Positions 48,708 to 57,754 are shown, counted from the stretch's first letter. The stretch: 64,000 nt of DNA from Neobacillus notoginsengisoli (GCF_003515685.1 NZ_QWEG01000009.1:1-64000), one strand, 5' to 3'. Numbers and translations are program-made. The notes: a model not told the origin generated them from the sequence alone.

Positions 48708-48764
48708 ACCGCTTGTAACCTGCGTGGCATGTGAGGTTACTTCGATTCAAACACAGTCCCGCCA
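48708..48764 (+). repeat. fourth partial tRNA-Sec 3' end, degenerate
   Basis: ACCGCTTGTAACCTGCGTGG... to CAGTCCCGCCA aligns without gaps to selC from the anticodon stem to CCA, with about nine changes. The T-stem is lost (TACTTCGATTCAAA), so it is non-functional. It marks the far end of the selC-linked region. Confidence 0.87.
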
Positions 48765-48777
48765 CCTATACAAAGTT

Positions 48778-48814
48778 AACCGCACGGTGAAATTATCACT
48801 CGTGCGGTTTTTTC
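48778..48814 (+). terminator. selC-type terminator behind the fourth copy
   Basis: AACCGCACG and CGTGCGGTT with inner GTGA/TCAC pairing and a T-run. It closely resembles the terminator after the intact selC, so the duplicated block extended beyond the tRNA. Confidence 0.82.
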
Positions 48815-48868
48815 TTTATGTTCATAAAAATGTTGGAGAATATTTTATTAAAAAGGCTATGTTAAGGT

Positions 48869-49825
48869 TCATTGTTGATTTATGGCACCAGTTTTTCCTC
48901 TCTCCAAAAACCTATCAAGAGCTGCTTTATTTTGTTCCAAGTCCACTTCTAAGACCTCTCCAACTCCATCATACCGATCATTTGTATAACTGCCATCTTC
49001 GGGGATTCGGATTGTTTCTATATCCCCACTTTTATTCGCCAAAATGTCTTTTCCAATCGTCAAGAGTGTAGCGGTGTCAATGTCTGTATCGATGTAAGTA
49101 TTTAAAACTCCTAATAGATCAGGAAGCTTTGCGAGACTATGTAGACTTACGGCTTCATCCTTTAATTTTGAGACGACTTCTTGCTGTCTTTGCACCCGGC
49201 CGAAGTCACTTAAACGATCTTGACGGAAACGAACATATCCTAAAAGTTCTTTCCCATGAAGCTGTTGAATCCCTTGTTCTAGCGTCATTCCAATCCCATC
49301 AGACATCTCATATGGTATGTCTACTTCAATTCCATCGGGAACGAGGAGGTCGACTGCTTTTTCAAAACCTTTAAAGTCGACAATAGCATAATGATGAATA
49401 TCCAGGCCGTAATTTAATTGAAGGGTCTTCCGTAATAATTCAGGCCCTCCGTATGTATAAGCAGCATTTAATTTATGCTCTCCGTGTTCAGGTATGGATA
49501 CATACATATCACGCATAAGCGAAATAAGTTTCACCTGCTGAGTTTCGGGATTATAGTGAGCGACCATTATGGTATCTGTTCTAGCTTGTTTTTCTCCTCT
49601 GGAGTCACTTCCGAGTAAAAGAACGTTTACTGCGTCTTTTTTTATTTTTTCCCCTTGAAACGAATGCGATGCTTCTGCTTTTTTAAATGGTTGATTCACT
49701 TTTTGTATTGTTCCTTCTATAAACTGAAATATAGTAAAAAGACCAACCAAAAAGATACTTAATAGAAGAAGGGCGTTAAATATTCTCATCCACCTAATTC
49801 TTCTTTTCTTTCTTGTTCTTTCCAA
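48869..49825 (-). CDS. LytR-CpsA-Psr (LCP) family cell-wall glycopolymer ligase
   Basis: A 318-residue membrane-anchored enzyme that attaches teichoic acid or other anionic polymers to peptidoglycan. One N-terminal helix (about 15-35) follows a basic start. LCP domain motifs: VLLLGSDSRGEKQARTDTIMVAHYNP, LISLMRDMYVSIP, KLNAAYTYGG, GYVRFRQDRLSDFGRVQRQQ. The catalytic Arg/Asp residues of the family are in these segments. TTG 49825 with GGGGG upstream. Confidence 0.9.
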   Translation of the reverse strand: MERTRKKRRIRWMRIFNALLLLSIFLVGLFTIFQFIEGTIQKVNQPFKKAEASHSFQGEKIKKDAVNVLLLGSDSRGEKQARTDTIMVAHYNPETQQVKLISLMRDMYVSIPEHGEHKLNAAYTYGGPELLRKTLQLNYGLDIHHYAIVDFKGFEKAVDLLVPDGIEVDIPYEMSDGIGMTLEQGIQQLHGKELLGYVRFRQDRLSDFGRVQRQQEVVSKLKDEAVSLHSLAKLPDLLGVLNTYIDTDIDTATLLTIGKDILANKSGDIETIRIPEDGSYTNDRYDGVGEVLEVDLEQNKAALDRFLERGKTGAINQQ

Positions 49826-50134
49826 TCGTGCACCCCCTAGGCTGAAAAAAATATTTATATTAAATTGGCGAACATTCAGTTTTTGATAGGGGAATCAGAA
49901 ACTGATGAAGTTGCCATCTTTTTAACTTGAAATAGTTATTATCCCATACATACATTTCATTCATAGATATATTAGATTACATTTGTTTAAAATTCTGTTT
50001 ACAATCCTTTTCATTTCTACCGAGGAAGATGTGAGAAGAGGAGAATAGGGATGTGTTTTAATTTGTTGACAAAGCGTTGTTTAAGGAGTCGATTACAATT
50101 CGCTATATTTTAGCAAAAGAAAAAACGTTTAAAT

Positions 50135-50184
50135 ACTTATAAAAACTTGCACTTTTACTTAATGTGCGTATAATTACTTATAAA
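50135..50184 (+). promoter_or_regulatory. deoR-type operon promoter with paired direct repeats
   Basis: TTGCAC (50147-50152) and TATAAT (50169-50174) with a 16-bp spacer. TACTTATAAA occurs at about 50134-50143 and again at 50175-50184, flanking the promoter, with a further CTTAT at 50187. These repeats are probable operator sites for the DeoR-family regulator encoded just downstream. The remaining upstream spacer to 49826 holds no gene. Confidence 0.5.
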
Positions 50185-50207
50185 CACTTATCGAGCAGGT
50201 GGATTTC

Positions 50208-50984
50208 TTGTATCAGGAAGAAAGATTAGAATTCATTATAGATTTTTTAAAAAAGCATAATAGGATTTCCGTTGAACAAATCTGTTCCCTTTTAGATGTA
50301 TCCAGAGATACAGCCAGGAGGGATCTTGTCCGGTTGGAAAAAGAAAAAAAGATTGTGAGAACGAGAGGGGGAGCGATCCTGCCATCTGTTCACAATGAAG
50401 TTAAAAACTATACCAATCGCTTACATACCGTTACGGCAGAAAAAAAGATGATTGGAAATAAGGCTGCATCGTTAATTTATCCTGGTGATCGAGTGATCTT
50501 GGATACCTCGACAACCGTTCAAGCATGTGCGGAACAGATCGAAAACATGGAATGTACGATTATTACCAATTCAATCAATCAGGCCGAGGTTTTATCTTCT
50601 AAGCCGGAAATTGATATCCAACTCCTGGGAGGCAAACTTCAAAAAGAGCATCGGTTTCTTTACGGCTCAACTGTTATAGAAAAACTATCGGAATACTATG
50701 TTGATAAAGTGTTTATCGGAGTGGTAGGAATATCAGAAAATGGCTTAACAATTGCTCATGAAGAGGATGGTCTCGTCAAACGAAAAATGATTCAGCAAGC
50801 AAAACAAGTGATTGTATTAGCCGATCATACGAAATTAGGAAATACAGATTTTTTCCGTTTTGCTGATTTACGCGACATTGATCTCCTAATTACAGACACC
50901 ACGCCTCAAAAGGAGTTTAGAGAGTTATTGCGAAAAAATAATGTCGAACTTTTAACAGCTGACTTTGAAGAGGGGGAAGAATAG
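50208..50984 (+). CDS. DeoR-family transcriptional regulator
   Basis: A 258-residue regulator with an N-terminal HTH (RISVEQICSLLDVSRDTARRDLVRLEKEKKIVRTRGGAI) and a DeoR C-terminal sensor domain (GDRVILDTSTTVQACAEQI, KVFIGVVGISENGLTIAHEED) that binds sugar phosphates in the family. TTG 50208 gives the usual MYQEERLEFI start; GTG 50199 is an alternative. It is cotranscribed with the HAD gene 1 bp downstream, and autoregulation through the upstream repeats is likely. Confidence 0.88.
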   Translation: MYQEERLEFIIDFLKKHNRISVEQICSLLDVSRDTARRDLVRLEKEKKIVRTRGGAILPSVHNEVKNYTNRLHTVTAEKKMIGNKAASLIYPGDRVILDTSTTVQACAEQIENMECTIITNSINQAEVLSSKPEIDIQLLGGKLQKEHRFLYGSTVIEKLSEYYVDKVFIGVVGISENGLTIAHEEDGLVKRKMIQQAKQVIVLADHTKLGNTDFFRFADLRDIDLLITDTTPQKEFRELLRKNNVELLTADFEEGEE

Positions 50985-50985
50985 G

Positions 50986-51864
50986 GTGGTAAAATTAATC
51001 GCCATCGATTTGGACGGTACGTTACTAAATGAAGAAAGCCAAATTAGCAAGGGGAATTTAGAAGCGATCAAACATGCTCAAGCCAATGGGATTGAGGTTG
51101 TTATTGCTACAGGGCGCGCCCAATTTGACGTCCAAACTATTTTTAATAAAACTGGATTGAACACGTGGATTATCGGGACCAATGGGGCAACCATTCATCA
51201 GCCAAACGGAGAACTATTCCATTCGGTTTTGATCAATCGGCAGGATGCTATCCACATTTTGAACTGGTTAGAGGAAGAGGAATACTATTATGAGATCTTC
51301 ACTAATCATGCGATATTCACCCCACAGAACGGGCGGGAACTTATAACCATTGAAATGGACAGAGCCATAAGCGCGAATCCAGACGTAAGCACTGAACAGC
51401 TTATAAAGGCTGCTGAAAAGCAATATAGCCAAAGCGGATTTTCTTTTATATCATCTTATAAAGAAATAATCGACACCGACATTGATGTTTATAATATCCT
51501 TGCTTTTTCTTTTGATAAAGATAAGCTCCAAAAAGGGAAGGAGAAATTTAAGGGCATGAAAGATGTCACAATGGTCACGTCTGCTATGCATAACTTTGAA
51601 TTGGAACACAAAAACGCATCAAAAGGAATTGCTTTAGAAATACTGGCTAAAAAGCTTAAGATCAACATAGCGGACACAGCTGCGGTTGGCGACAGCTTTA
51701 ATGATTTATCTATGCTGCGAATCGCGGGGAGAAGCGCTGCCATGGGAAACGCACCCGAAGAAATCAAAAATGTCTGCCAGGAAGTAACACTGTCGAATAC
51801 TGATGACGGAGTAGCTCATTTTATACACTCATTACTACGGAGCCCTTTGTCATCTCTTTCTTAA
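50986..51864 (+). CDS. Cof-type HAD phosphatase
   Basis: A 292-residue HAD-superfamily hydrolase of the Cof subgroup. Motif I AIDLDGTLL (nucleophile Asp), motif II ATGRA, motif III Lys near KNASKGIALE and motif IV VGDSFNDLSML. It probably dephosphorylates a sugar phosphate sensed by the DeoR partner; this is inference. GTG 50986 follows GAGGGGGAAGA and lies directly after the regulator stop. Confidence 0.88.
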   Translation: MVKLIAIDLDGTLLNEESQISKGNLEAIKHAQANGIEVVIATGRAQFDVQTIFNKTGLNTWIIGTNGATIHQPNGELFHSVLINRQDAIHILNWLEEEEYYYEIFTNHAIFTPQNGRELITIEMDRAISANPDVSTEQLIKAAEKQYSQSGFSFISSYKEIIDTDIDVYNILAFSFDKDKLQKGKEKFKGMKDVTMVTSAMHNFELEHKNASKGIALEILAKKLKINIADTAAVGDSFNDLSMLRIAGRSAAMGNAPEEIKNVCQEVTLSNTDDGVAHFIHSLLRSPLSSLS

Positions 51865-51876
51865 AGAACATATCGT

Positions 51877-51923
51877 AAACCCCAATTGGCGTAACACACA
51901 TTGTGGCGTGACAATGGGGGTTT
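51877..51923 (+). terminator. terminator after the HAD gene
   Basis: AACCCCAATTG and CAATGGGGGTT with a T-run; a second small stem lies inside. Confidence 0.7.
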
Positions 51924-52005
51924 TGTTAATCTGGGTGTTCAATCAATCGGCAGGATAACGCATTTGGGCTTCAGTTTAATCATCCGGCAGCCTCTGAAAA
52001 CAGAA

Positions 52006-52036
52006 AAAGACGTGTGCCGAAACACACGCCCTTACA
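52006..52036 (-). terminator. subtilase gene terminator
   Basis: On the minus strand GGCGTGTGTTTCGGCACACGTC is followed by TTTTTC, 10-40 nt after the subtilase stop. Confidence 0.75.
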
Positions 52037-52044
52037 TCCTTATC

Positions 52045-53382
52045 TCATTGCAATGCGGAATACACATTGACCAACCCATGGCCAAAATATTCATCATGGC
52101 CTGGCTTACCTAAATCTTCTGCAGTCTGTTGGAGGCGAGTCGCAATTTGTTGTGCCTTCAATTCAGGGAATTGCGCTTTCACGAGAGCGGCAGCTGCTGC
52201 GACTTTTGGAGCTGCCATACTCGTTCCGATCTTCCAGCCATATGAGCCTTGGGCAACCGGAATTGTGGAAAGTGTTCTCGCTTCGAGATCACGTTTTGAT
52301 GAATCATTCTCCGGGTTTGGCCAGTTAGGACCGTAGTCTCCGCCTGGAGAAGCAAGATGAACATTGGATGACCCATAATTTGAGTAGTACGCCAAAGTGT
52401 CACGGTTCGTGGACGAAGAAACACTGATAACGCCTGGAATGCTTGTGAATGTGTCAAATAGTGGGCCATCGTATACCTTGCCTTTGCCTGGTTCTGTTTT
52501 CATCCGCTTGCCAAGGTCCATTCCGTCATTTCCGTTAGCTCCGACAATTAGCATCCCTTTTTGAAGGGCATACTGGACAGCCCTTTTAGAGGACAAGTGG
52601 AGTGCACGATCCTGTTTGTCATTCATAATGCTGTACGTACCAAGGCTTAAGTTCGCGGATACTGCCCCATCGTCAGCCGCCGTAGTGATAGCTGATAAGA
52701 TGCCGGTCCAGTTCATCCTGCCCTGGTTGTTTGATACACGGTAGGAAGCAATGGCCAGTTCCGGACCTACTCCCTTGACTCTGCCATTTGCCGCAATCGT
52801 TCCAGCAACATGGGTTCCGTGTGAGCCGGAATCTTTTAATTCCTCGCCTGGTCTTGCTCCCGGGAAAAATGCTTTACCGAACACAAGATTATCTTTTAGA
52901 TCCGGATGGCTAAAATCGACTCCTGTGTCAATAACGGCCACAAGTGTCTCCTTATTTCCCGGATTGATGTTCCAGGATTCCCCGTTTTGAGTCACTCGTT
53001 TGATATCCCATTGATATTGTTCGTATAAATCGGGCTGAACACTTGCCGCTTTTCCAACTTCCTGGAGGTTTAAAGCCTCGGCTTCGCCATCAAAAATACG
53101 AATGTCCACATCTTCTGCTACAGCTAGGATCTTGGAGTTTTCTTCAAGCTTTTGCAAAATGGAAGGGTCCTCCGAACTGATAGTGACAACTCCAATTTGA
53201 GGGGCCTCGAAAATGATTTCAGCGCCTAATTCCTTTAGTGTATGTATTGATGCACTGTCTGTTTGGGCTGATTTTAATACCACAATATAATCCTTCTCTG
53301 CAGTTTCCTGCGCTGTTGCCGAGAATTGAACGGTTCCGAAGGCAACAAGGAATACGGTAACAAGCAATAAGATTCTTTTCAT
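52045..53382 (-). CDS. secreted subtilisin-like serine protease (S8)
   Basis: A 445-residue exported protease. Signal peptide MKRILLLVTVFLVAFGTVQFS; I9-type propeptide (about 30-110, YIVVLKSAQTD...AVAEDVDIR); S8 domain with catalytic Asp in VAVIDTGVDFSHPDL, His in GSHGTHVAGTIA and Ser in GTSMAAPKVAAAA. ATG 53382 has AAGGAGG upstream and starts the signal peptide. It probably degrades extracellular protein, alongside the M14 enzymes. Confidence 0.92.
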   Translation of the reverse strand: MKRILLLVTVFLVAFGTVQFSATAQETAEKDYIVVLKSAQTDSASIHTLKELGAEIIFEAPQIGVVTISSEDPSILQKLEENSKILAVAEDVDIRIFDGEAEALNLQEVGKAASVQPDLYEQYQWDIKRVTQNGESWNINPGNKETLVAVIDTGVDFSHPDLKDNLVFGKAFFPGARPGEELKDSGSHGTHVAGTIAANGRVKGVGPELAIASYRVSNNQGRMNWTGILSAITTAADDGAVSANLSLGTYSIMNDKQDRALHLSSKRAVQYALQKGMLIVGANGNDGMDLGKRMKTEPGKGKVYDGPLFDTFTSIPGVISVSSSTNRDTLAYYSNYGSSNVHLASPGGDYGPNWPNPENDSSKRDLEARTLSTIPVAQGSYGWKIGTSMAAPKVAAAAALVKAQFPELKAQQIATRLQQTAEDLGKPGHDEYFGHGLVNVYSALQ

Positions 53383-53743
53383 AATATCCTCCTTTTTTAT
53401 CAAAAGATTCTGACATAGGATAATTATAGTTCTACTAGTAAAATTATGTAATTGGCCAAAAGGCATGTTTTATTATTTTGAAAGAATATATTAAGGCCTT
53501 TCGTAATGGAGATTTAGACCTTTTTTGTTATTCTCATCAGACTTAGCTTAGAAATCATTCCAAATTATCAATGTTTCGAAGGACATTAATATACAGGCAC
53601 AAAGTGACTATACTTTTTTATGAACCAACCGATGAAGCTTTTCAGTAAATATTTTGCATACAAGCAACTGCATTTTCACCTCTTCATATGATTAAAACAG
53701 GGGGAGTTTCAGCGCAAGAAAAGATACTCTGAGGAGGGAATTC
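53383..53743. other. intergenic region between divergent genes
   Basis: AT-rich, with no gene supported on either strand. It must hold the promoter of the subtilase (minus) and of the small membrane protein (plus), but I cannot pick clear -35/-10 pairs. Confidence 0.4.
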
Positions 53744-54241
53744 ATGCACAGGGAATTTTCAGTAAACACTGCAACTAGGGGATCAATTATTTTTGGGTCT
53801 GTATTGGCAGTGATTGGTTTGGTCGTGATGGTTTATAGCCTTTTATTTGGTGCTCTTGTTGTTGGCGCAGCCGTCTTAATCTTTTTCCTCATGCGCAATT
53901 TTGCCAATGATACAACCATTAGTTGCCATGACCAAGGTTTTAGCGTAAAGGTGGAAAATAAGAGAAGGGGGACTACCTTATCAGACTATAAGTGGGAAGA
54001 TGTTGTAAGTACCCAATATTATGAAAAAGAATTAAGTGATTCCGATGGGAATTCCACTACGACTAGTTACTTTACCGTTAAAACAGGAGAAGGCGTCGCA
54101 TTTGATTTGCAGGAAATGAGAGGTTTTGCGGACTTAATCGACATTTTTAATCAAAACACTCTCCACATTCCATATTATTGGGAAAAATCACGAGGGATTT
54201 TATCATCGGGTTATAGCAAAAAGCAGCGCAGTATAAATTAA
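53744..54241 (+). CDS. small membrane protein with a PH-like cytosolic domain, unknown function
   Basis: A 165-residue protein with two N-terminal helices (about 15-55) and a soluble domain (TISCHDQGFSVKVENKRRGTTLSDYKWEDVVSTQYYEKEL) whose pattern recalls bacterial PH/YcxB-like domains. CTGAGGAGGG precedes the ATG. I do not recognise a named family. Confidence 0.65.
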   Translation: MHREFSVNTATRGSIIFGSVLAVIGLVVMVYSLLFGALVVGAAVLIFFLMRNFANDTTISCHDQGFSVKVENKRRGTTLSDYKWEDVVSTQYYEKELSDSDGNSTTTSYFTVKTGEGVAFDLQEMRGFADLIDIFNQNTLHIPYYWEKSRGILSSGYSKKQRSIN

Positions 54242-54308
54242 ACATGCAAAGTTGACGGGAGGCTCCAATGAGAACTTCTTTTGCAAATATGGATTTTGGC
54301 AAAAAACG

Positions 54309-54346
54309 ATGCCGGCGCTGATTATTTTCTAATTAGCGCCGGCATC
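54309..54346. terminator. bidirectional hairpin
   Basis: GATGCCGGCGCT and AGCGCCGGCATC form a 12-bp perfect stem between two converging genes. Confidence 0.8.
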
Positions 54347-54354
54347 TACTTATA

Positions 54355-56757
54355 TTACTTAATTGTTATTGTCACGGAATTGAAGTTTGAAGCTTTGCTA
54401 AGCGGGTTGTAGTTTTTCTCGATATTACCCGCGGCGTCTACTGCAAACCAATTGATGACAGTTGTTTTATCGATTTTTAATGTTTCTGCGGGTTCACGTG
54501 TTCCGGAAAGCCTGATATGCTTTGACTCAAATGTTGGCCGGCTTCCATCCAGCGTATAGTAGATAGTCGCTGCTTCACTCGTTTCAAATGATACATCAAC
54601 CGGGCCGGAGAAACTGCCGTTTCCAGGCACTGCTTTCGTTGATGGAGGCTGCTTATCCTTCGATTGGCTATACGCTACTTTGATAAGGCCGATCAGGCCA
54701 TTTGCAAATTCCATTGCTTCCTCATGGCCTTCCGCATACGCAGGCTGGAATCCAACGGCTTGCCACCTGTTTGTTGTAGAATTCCAAAGGTCTGCGCCAA
54801 CCTCAAAGTTCCAGGCATAAATCCCTTTTTCATACCAGAGATAATCGGCAGAGTTTCCGGCTGCGGAGTATAGCACATCCGGAATCGGACCTGTCCGCTT
54901 TGGCAAAATAACCGTTCCGCGGTGGTCCTGAATATCGTTCAGGATTTCATTGGATGCAGCCCAGTAGAATGCCTCCTGGCCGGCAGTCGGTCGTGGCAGT
55001 GTAACCCGCTGAGGATTATAGGCGCCTGGAGACCACATGAAGTAGCCGCCATAGCTGTGAATATTCATCGCAAATTTAATATTTGAATATTGATCTGCGA
55101 GCCAGACAAGATTTCTTGCCTCAGGCTCTGAATTTTCAGATGGGCCTGCATATGTGTCACTTGTACAGCTTGTGGATGCGCCGACAAAACCATCAAATAC
55201 AGAACCTACGGAGTGGTTACGGTTTAGGTCAACTCCCCAGCTGTTCCGGTAGCCTGGGTCAGAAGTGTTAGGACCGCAATGGTTTGTCATATTTCTCCGC
55301 TGCATATTGAAGTCATAGAAACTGTAGTTCGCACCATCAGGATTCACGGAAGGAATCAGGAAAATGTCTAGGTTGTTCACTAGCTGCTTTGTTTCCCCGT
55401 CATGGGCATAGTTTCTTAACAGACGCTCCGCTGTTTCAATTGTAACGAGCGGCGTGACCCACTCACGCGCATGCTCTTGGGCATAGCCAAGGACGCCCGG
55501 CTTGGAACCGTCACGATGTTTACCGATGCGGATCGCTTTCACTGTTTGTGGCTCACGGGAAATACGCTCCGGAGCTTTTAGGTTATCTGTTAACTTTGTT
55601 GTTGTTGCAGTTACTACTCCGGCACCAGCGTTGCCGCGGTAAGTATTGGCCGAAACTAGAGTACTAGCATTTGCATTGAGAGCATCAACGACCTGTTTAG
55701 CAGTACTTGTCACATTTCTAGAACTATTTGTTGCCAAATCTACTATGATTTTTTTGCCATCAACCGTCACTTTTAAAGGTTGGCTAGCTTGTCCTGGATT
55801 TTTAAACTCAACGGAAATATCATTTCCGCCTTCATGCCCCCAAGCCTTTGAGGATACGACAACAGCTGAATTGGTTAACGAACCGATTGTCGCTTGGGCA
55901 AGGCGGCGGTACCCGTTTGTTTTATTTGGCATGTCAATGATTTCGACTAAATCCGGGAATTCTTTCGCAAGCTGTTCTGCTCTTTCATACAGCTCATTGG
56001 GGTCCATATAATGGTCAACAAAATCCTTGACGTAATGCTTTTTCGGACTGCCTTTTTTCACTTCACCAAGCCACTCCGTTACCGCAGTTGTAGCTGATCC
56101 GCCGAGATTACTCGTAATGGTAACGCTTTCAGGAATGGCTTTCACAGGAACCTCGAATTGGTGATAGATATATTCCCCGTAGTCAACAAATCGGCTTAAG
56201 GTGGCCTTTTTTTCGACTCCATTCTCAACCCATGTAGCAGTCAGTGCGGTACTCGCAGTCGCTCCGGCGCTTGTCTTTGCCTCTACATAAAGGAAGGTGG
56301 CTGATTGATTCGTATAATGCTTTGCTTGCAATACTTTAATCGTATCTTCAGCTGCAGTGATTGTAGCTTCTTGCTGTGCGGCGGCCATTCTTTCTGTTGT
56401 CCTTTGGTTCCACTCGGCTTCCGTGATTAGCGTCTCCTCTACTTTGATTCCAAGCTTTTTAAATTCTTCGATTTCTGAGGGAGTAGCAACTACATCAACT
56501 TCCAACTTATCCCCATGCTGATGGACCCTGTGCGTCAAGTCGAATCCCATTTCAACGAGCTTATCCAGGGCCTTGTTGTCGGGCACTTCAAGCTGGACGA
56601 TGGAAGGGGACTCATTTGACGTTATTCGCTCACCTTCAAGCTGCTGGGCGCGTGTAACACCGGGAGCGCCAAACCCAGGATACAGGGTGGTGAAGCTCAA
56701 TGCACTGATAGCACTTGCCAAGACGAGGCCATGCATGACTTTTTTGCTTTTTCTCAA
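54355..56757 (-). CDS. secreted M14 zinc carboxypeptidase with Ig-like and chitobiase-C-like domains (copy 2)
   Basis: An 800-residue paralogue of the enzyme at 39986-42376, with the same domain order: signal peptide, propeptide-like region, Ig-like domain, M14 domain (HAREW, DLNRNH, NIHSYGGY, NFEVGA) split by the same roughly 95-residue insert, and C-terminal YYTLDGSRPT domain. The late zinc-region His is in NIHSYGG where copy 1 has NIHSHGG. TTG 56757 is preferred over GTG 56769 because AGGAGG overlaps the latter. It lies outside the selC-bounded region, in the opposite direction. Confidence 0.87.
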   Translation of the reverse strand: MRKSKKVMHGLVLASAISALSFTTLYPGFGAPGVTRAQQLEGERITSNESPSIVQLEVPDNKALDKLVEMGFDLTHRVHQHGDKLEVDVVATPSEIEEFKKLGIKVEETLITEAEWNQRTTERMAAAQQEATITAAEDTIKVLQAKHYTNQSATFLYVEAKTSAGATASTALTATWVENGVEKKATLSRFVDYGEYIYHQFEVPVKAIPESVTITSNLGGSATTAVTEWLGEVKKGSPKKHYVKDFVDHYMDPNELYERAEQLAKEFPDLVEIIDMPNKTNGYRRLAQATIGSLTNSAVVVSSKAWGHEGGNDISVEFKNPGQASQPLKVTVDGKKIIVDLATNSSRNVTSTAKQVVDALNANASTLVSANTYRGNAGAGVVTATTTKLTDNLKAPERISREPQTVKAIRIGKHRDGSKPGVLGYAQEHAREWVTPLVTIETAERLLRNYAHDGETKQLVNNLDIFLIPSVNPDGANYSFYDFNMQRRNMTNHCGPNTSDPGYRNSWGVDLNRNHSVGSVFDGFVGASTSCTSDTYAGPSENSEPEARNLVWLADQYSNIKFAMNIHSYGGYFMWSPGAYNPQRVTLPRPTAGQEAFYWAASNEILNDIQDHRGTVILPKRTGPIPDVLYSAAGNSADYLWYEKGIYAWNFEVGADLWNSTTNRWQAVGFQPAYAEGHEEAMEFANGLIGLIKVAYSQSKDKQPPSTKAVPGNGSFSGPVDVSFETSEAATIYYTLDGSRPTFESKHIRLSGTREPAETLKIDKTTVINWFAVDAAGNIEKNYNPLSKASNFNSVTITIK

Positions 56758-56781
56758 ATTTTTCCACACCTCCTATGTATT

Positions 56782-56808
56782 TCCACTATTGTGGACAAGT
56801 CTATTATA
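56782..56808 (-). promoter_or_regulatory. -10 element and palindrome of the second large M14 gene
   Basis: Minus strand: TATAAT (56808-56803), then TCCAC-AATA-GTGGA (56795-56782), then the RBS. It aligns with the block before the first large M14 gene. Confidence 0.55.
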
Positions 56809-56956
56809 GGCTAAATATTCAGAATACTATGTAGGTAAAAAGAACAAATTTTTTATTTTTATTCAGAGTAATATATGACTATGCAATAAAGCGTAAACAA
56901 CAAATGAGCCTAACGAACCGGGACTTTAGGCATGTTTACTATGGTTTTTCTTCAAT

Positions 56957-56990
56957 TAAAAAAACCGCACAGGGCAATGTGCGGTTTTGA
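56957..56990. terminator. hairpin terminator
   Basis: AAAACCGCACA-GGGCAA-TGTGCGGTTTT is a perfect stem with an A-run on one side, serving the minus-strand gene cluster that ends at 57008. Confidence 0.8.
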
Positions 56991-57007
56991 GCGAATGCTT
57001 CAACCGT

Positions 57008-57310
57008 TCAATTCTTATATCTACGTCTTTTTAGGAAAAACAGGCTTCCTCCCAATGTCAGGATAGATAAAAACTTACTGGCGAGAATGAGGTAACTCGT
57101 TTTTTGAACATCCAGTTGGATAGGGGGAAGCAGGAATAGGATAAAAACGATTAATATGCAGATGAAAAGGACTGAAAAGGCGTGATTGTAGGAGGTATTA
57201 ATAATTAGCTTTCGGTTCTTTTCCGCCTCGCTTGTAAAAATCACGACAACATAAGACATGGCCAGGATAATGGCGTACGTCAGTAACGCGATTGCCAAGC
57301 CAATCGCCAT
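57008..57310 (-). CDS. small membrane protein downstream of the Mrp operon
   Basis: A 100-residue protein with three hydrophobic helices (about 5-24, 40-60, 72-92) and a basic C-terminus (LKRRRYKN). I do not recognise it. ATG 57310 with GGGAGGG upstream is used instead of the longer frame. It follows mrpG in the same direction after a 96-bp gap, so it may be cotranscribed. Confidence 0.6.
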   Translation of the reverse strand: MAIGLAIALLTYAIILAMSYVVVIFTSEAEKNRKLIINTSYNHAFSVLFICILIVFILFLLPPIQLDVQKTSYLILASKFLSILTLGGSLFFLKRRRYKN

Positions 57311-57406
57311 TTTTTGTTCCCTCCCATCCTTTTGTATTCGGAGTCTTCGTCTGCCGGTTTCCAATTGAAATCAAAATCCTCATCACTAAGAGGACTGAAT
57401 TTAATA

Positions 57407-57754
57407 TCAACCATCAACGGCTTTTGATTTGTTATCAGCCGTTGATTCGAACATTTTCACATTCGTACTATAAGAGGCTCTGGCGATCATATGGGCGGAT
57501 ACCGGGGCTGTCAGAAACACGAAAAATATTCCAAGAATCAGCCTGATGCTAAAATAGCCTTCACTAAAGAGGAAGAAGACAAATGTACCTACTAGAGTGA
57601 ACAAAACCCCTAATGTAGAGCTTTTTGACGCGGCGTGTATTCGTGTGTACACGTCTGGCAGCCGAAGTAATCCTATCGAACTCAAGAAACTGAATAGGGC
57701 ACCAGTTAAAATGAGAAAAGCGGCAATCATTTCACTCAGGGCGCTTGGGTTCAA
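57407..57754 (-). CDS. mrpG: Na+/H+ antiporter subunit G
   Basis: Small subunit of the Mrp cation/proton antiporter, 115 residues with three helices. Conserved GSIGLLRLPDVYTRIHAASKSSTLG and FLTAPVSAHMIARAS identify MnhG/MrpG. TTG 57754 follows AGAGGTG and overlaps mrpF by 23 bp, indicating translational coupling. Last gene of the operon. Confidence 0.93.
   Translation of the reverse strand: MNPSALSEMIAAFLILTGALFSFLSSIGLLRLPDVYTRIHAASKSSTLGVLFTLVGTFVFFLFSEGYFSIRLILGIFFVFLTAPVSAHMIARASYSTNVKMFESTADNKSKAVDG

Noticed and set aside
48724-49071. 115-residue forward ORF starting in the fourth selC remnant
   Set aside because: Runs through the tRNA fragment and terminator and then antisense to the LCP gene.
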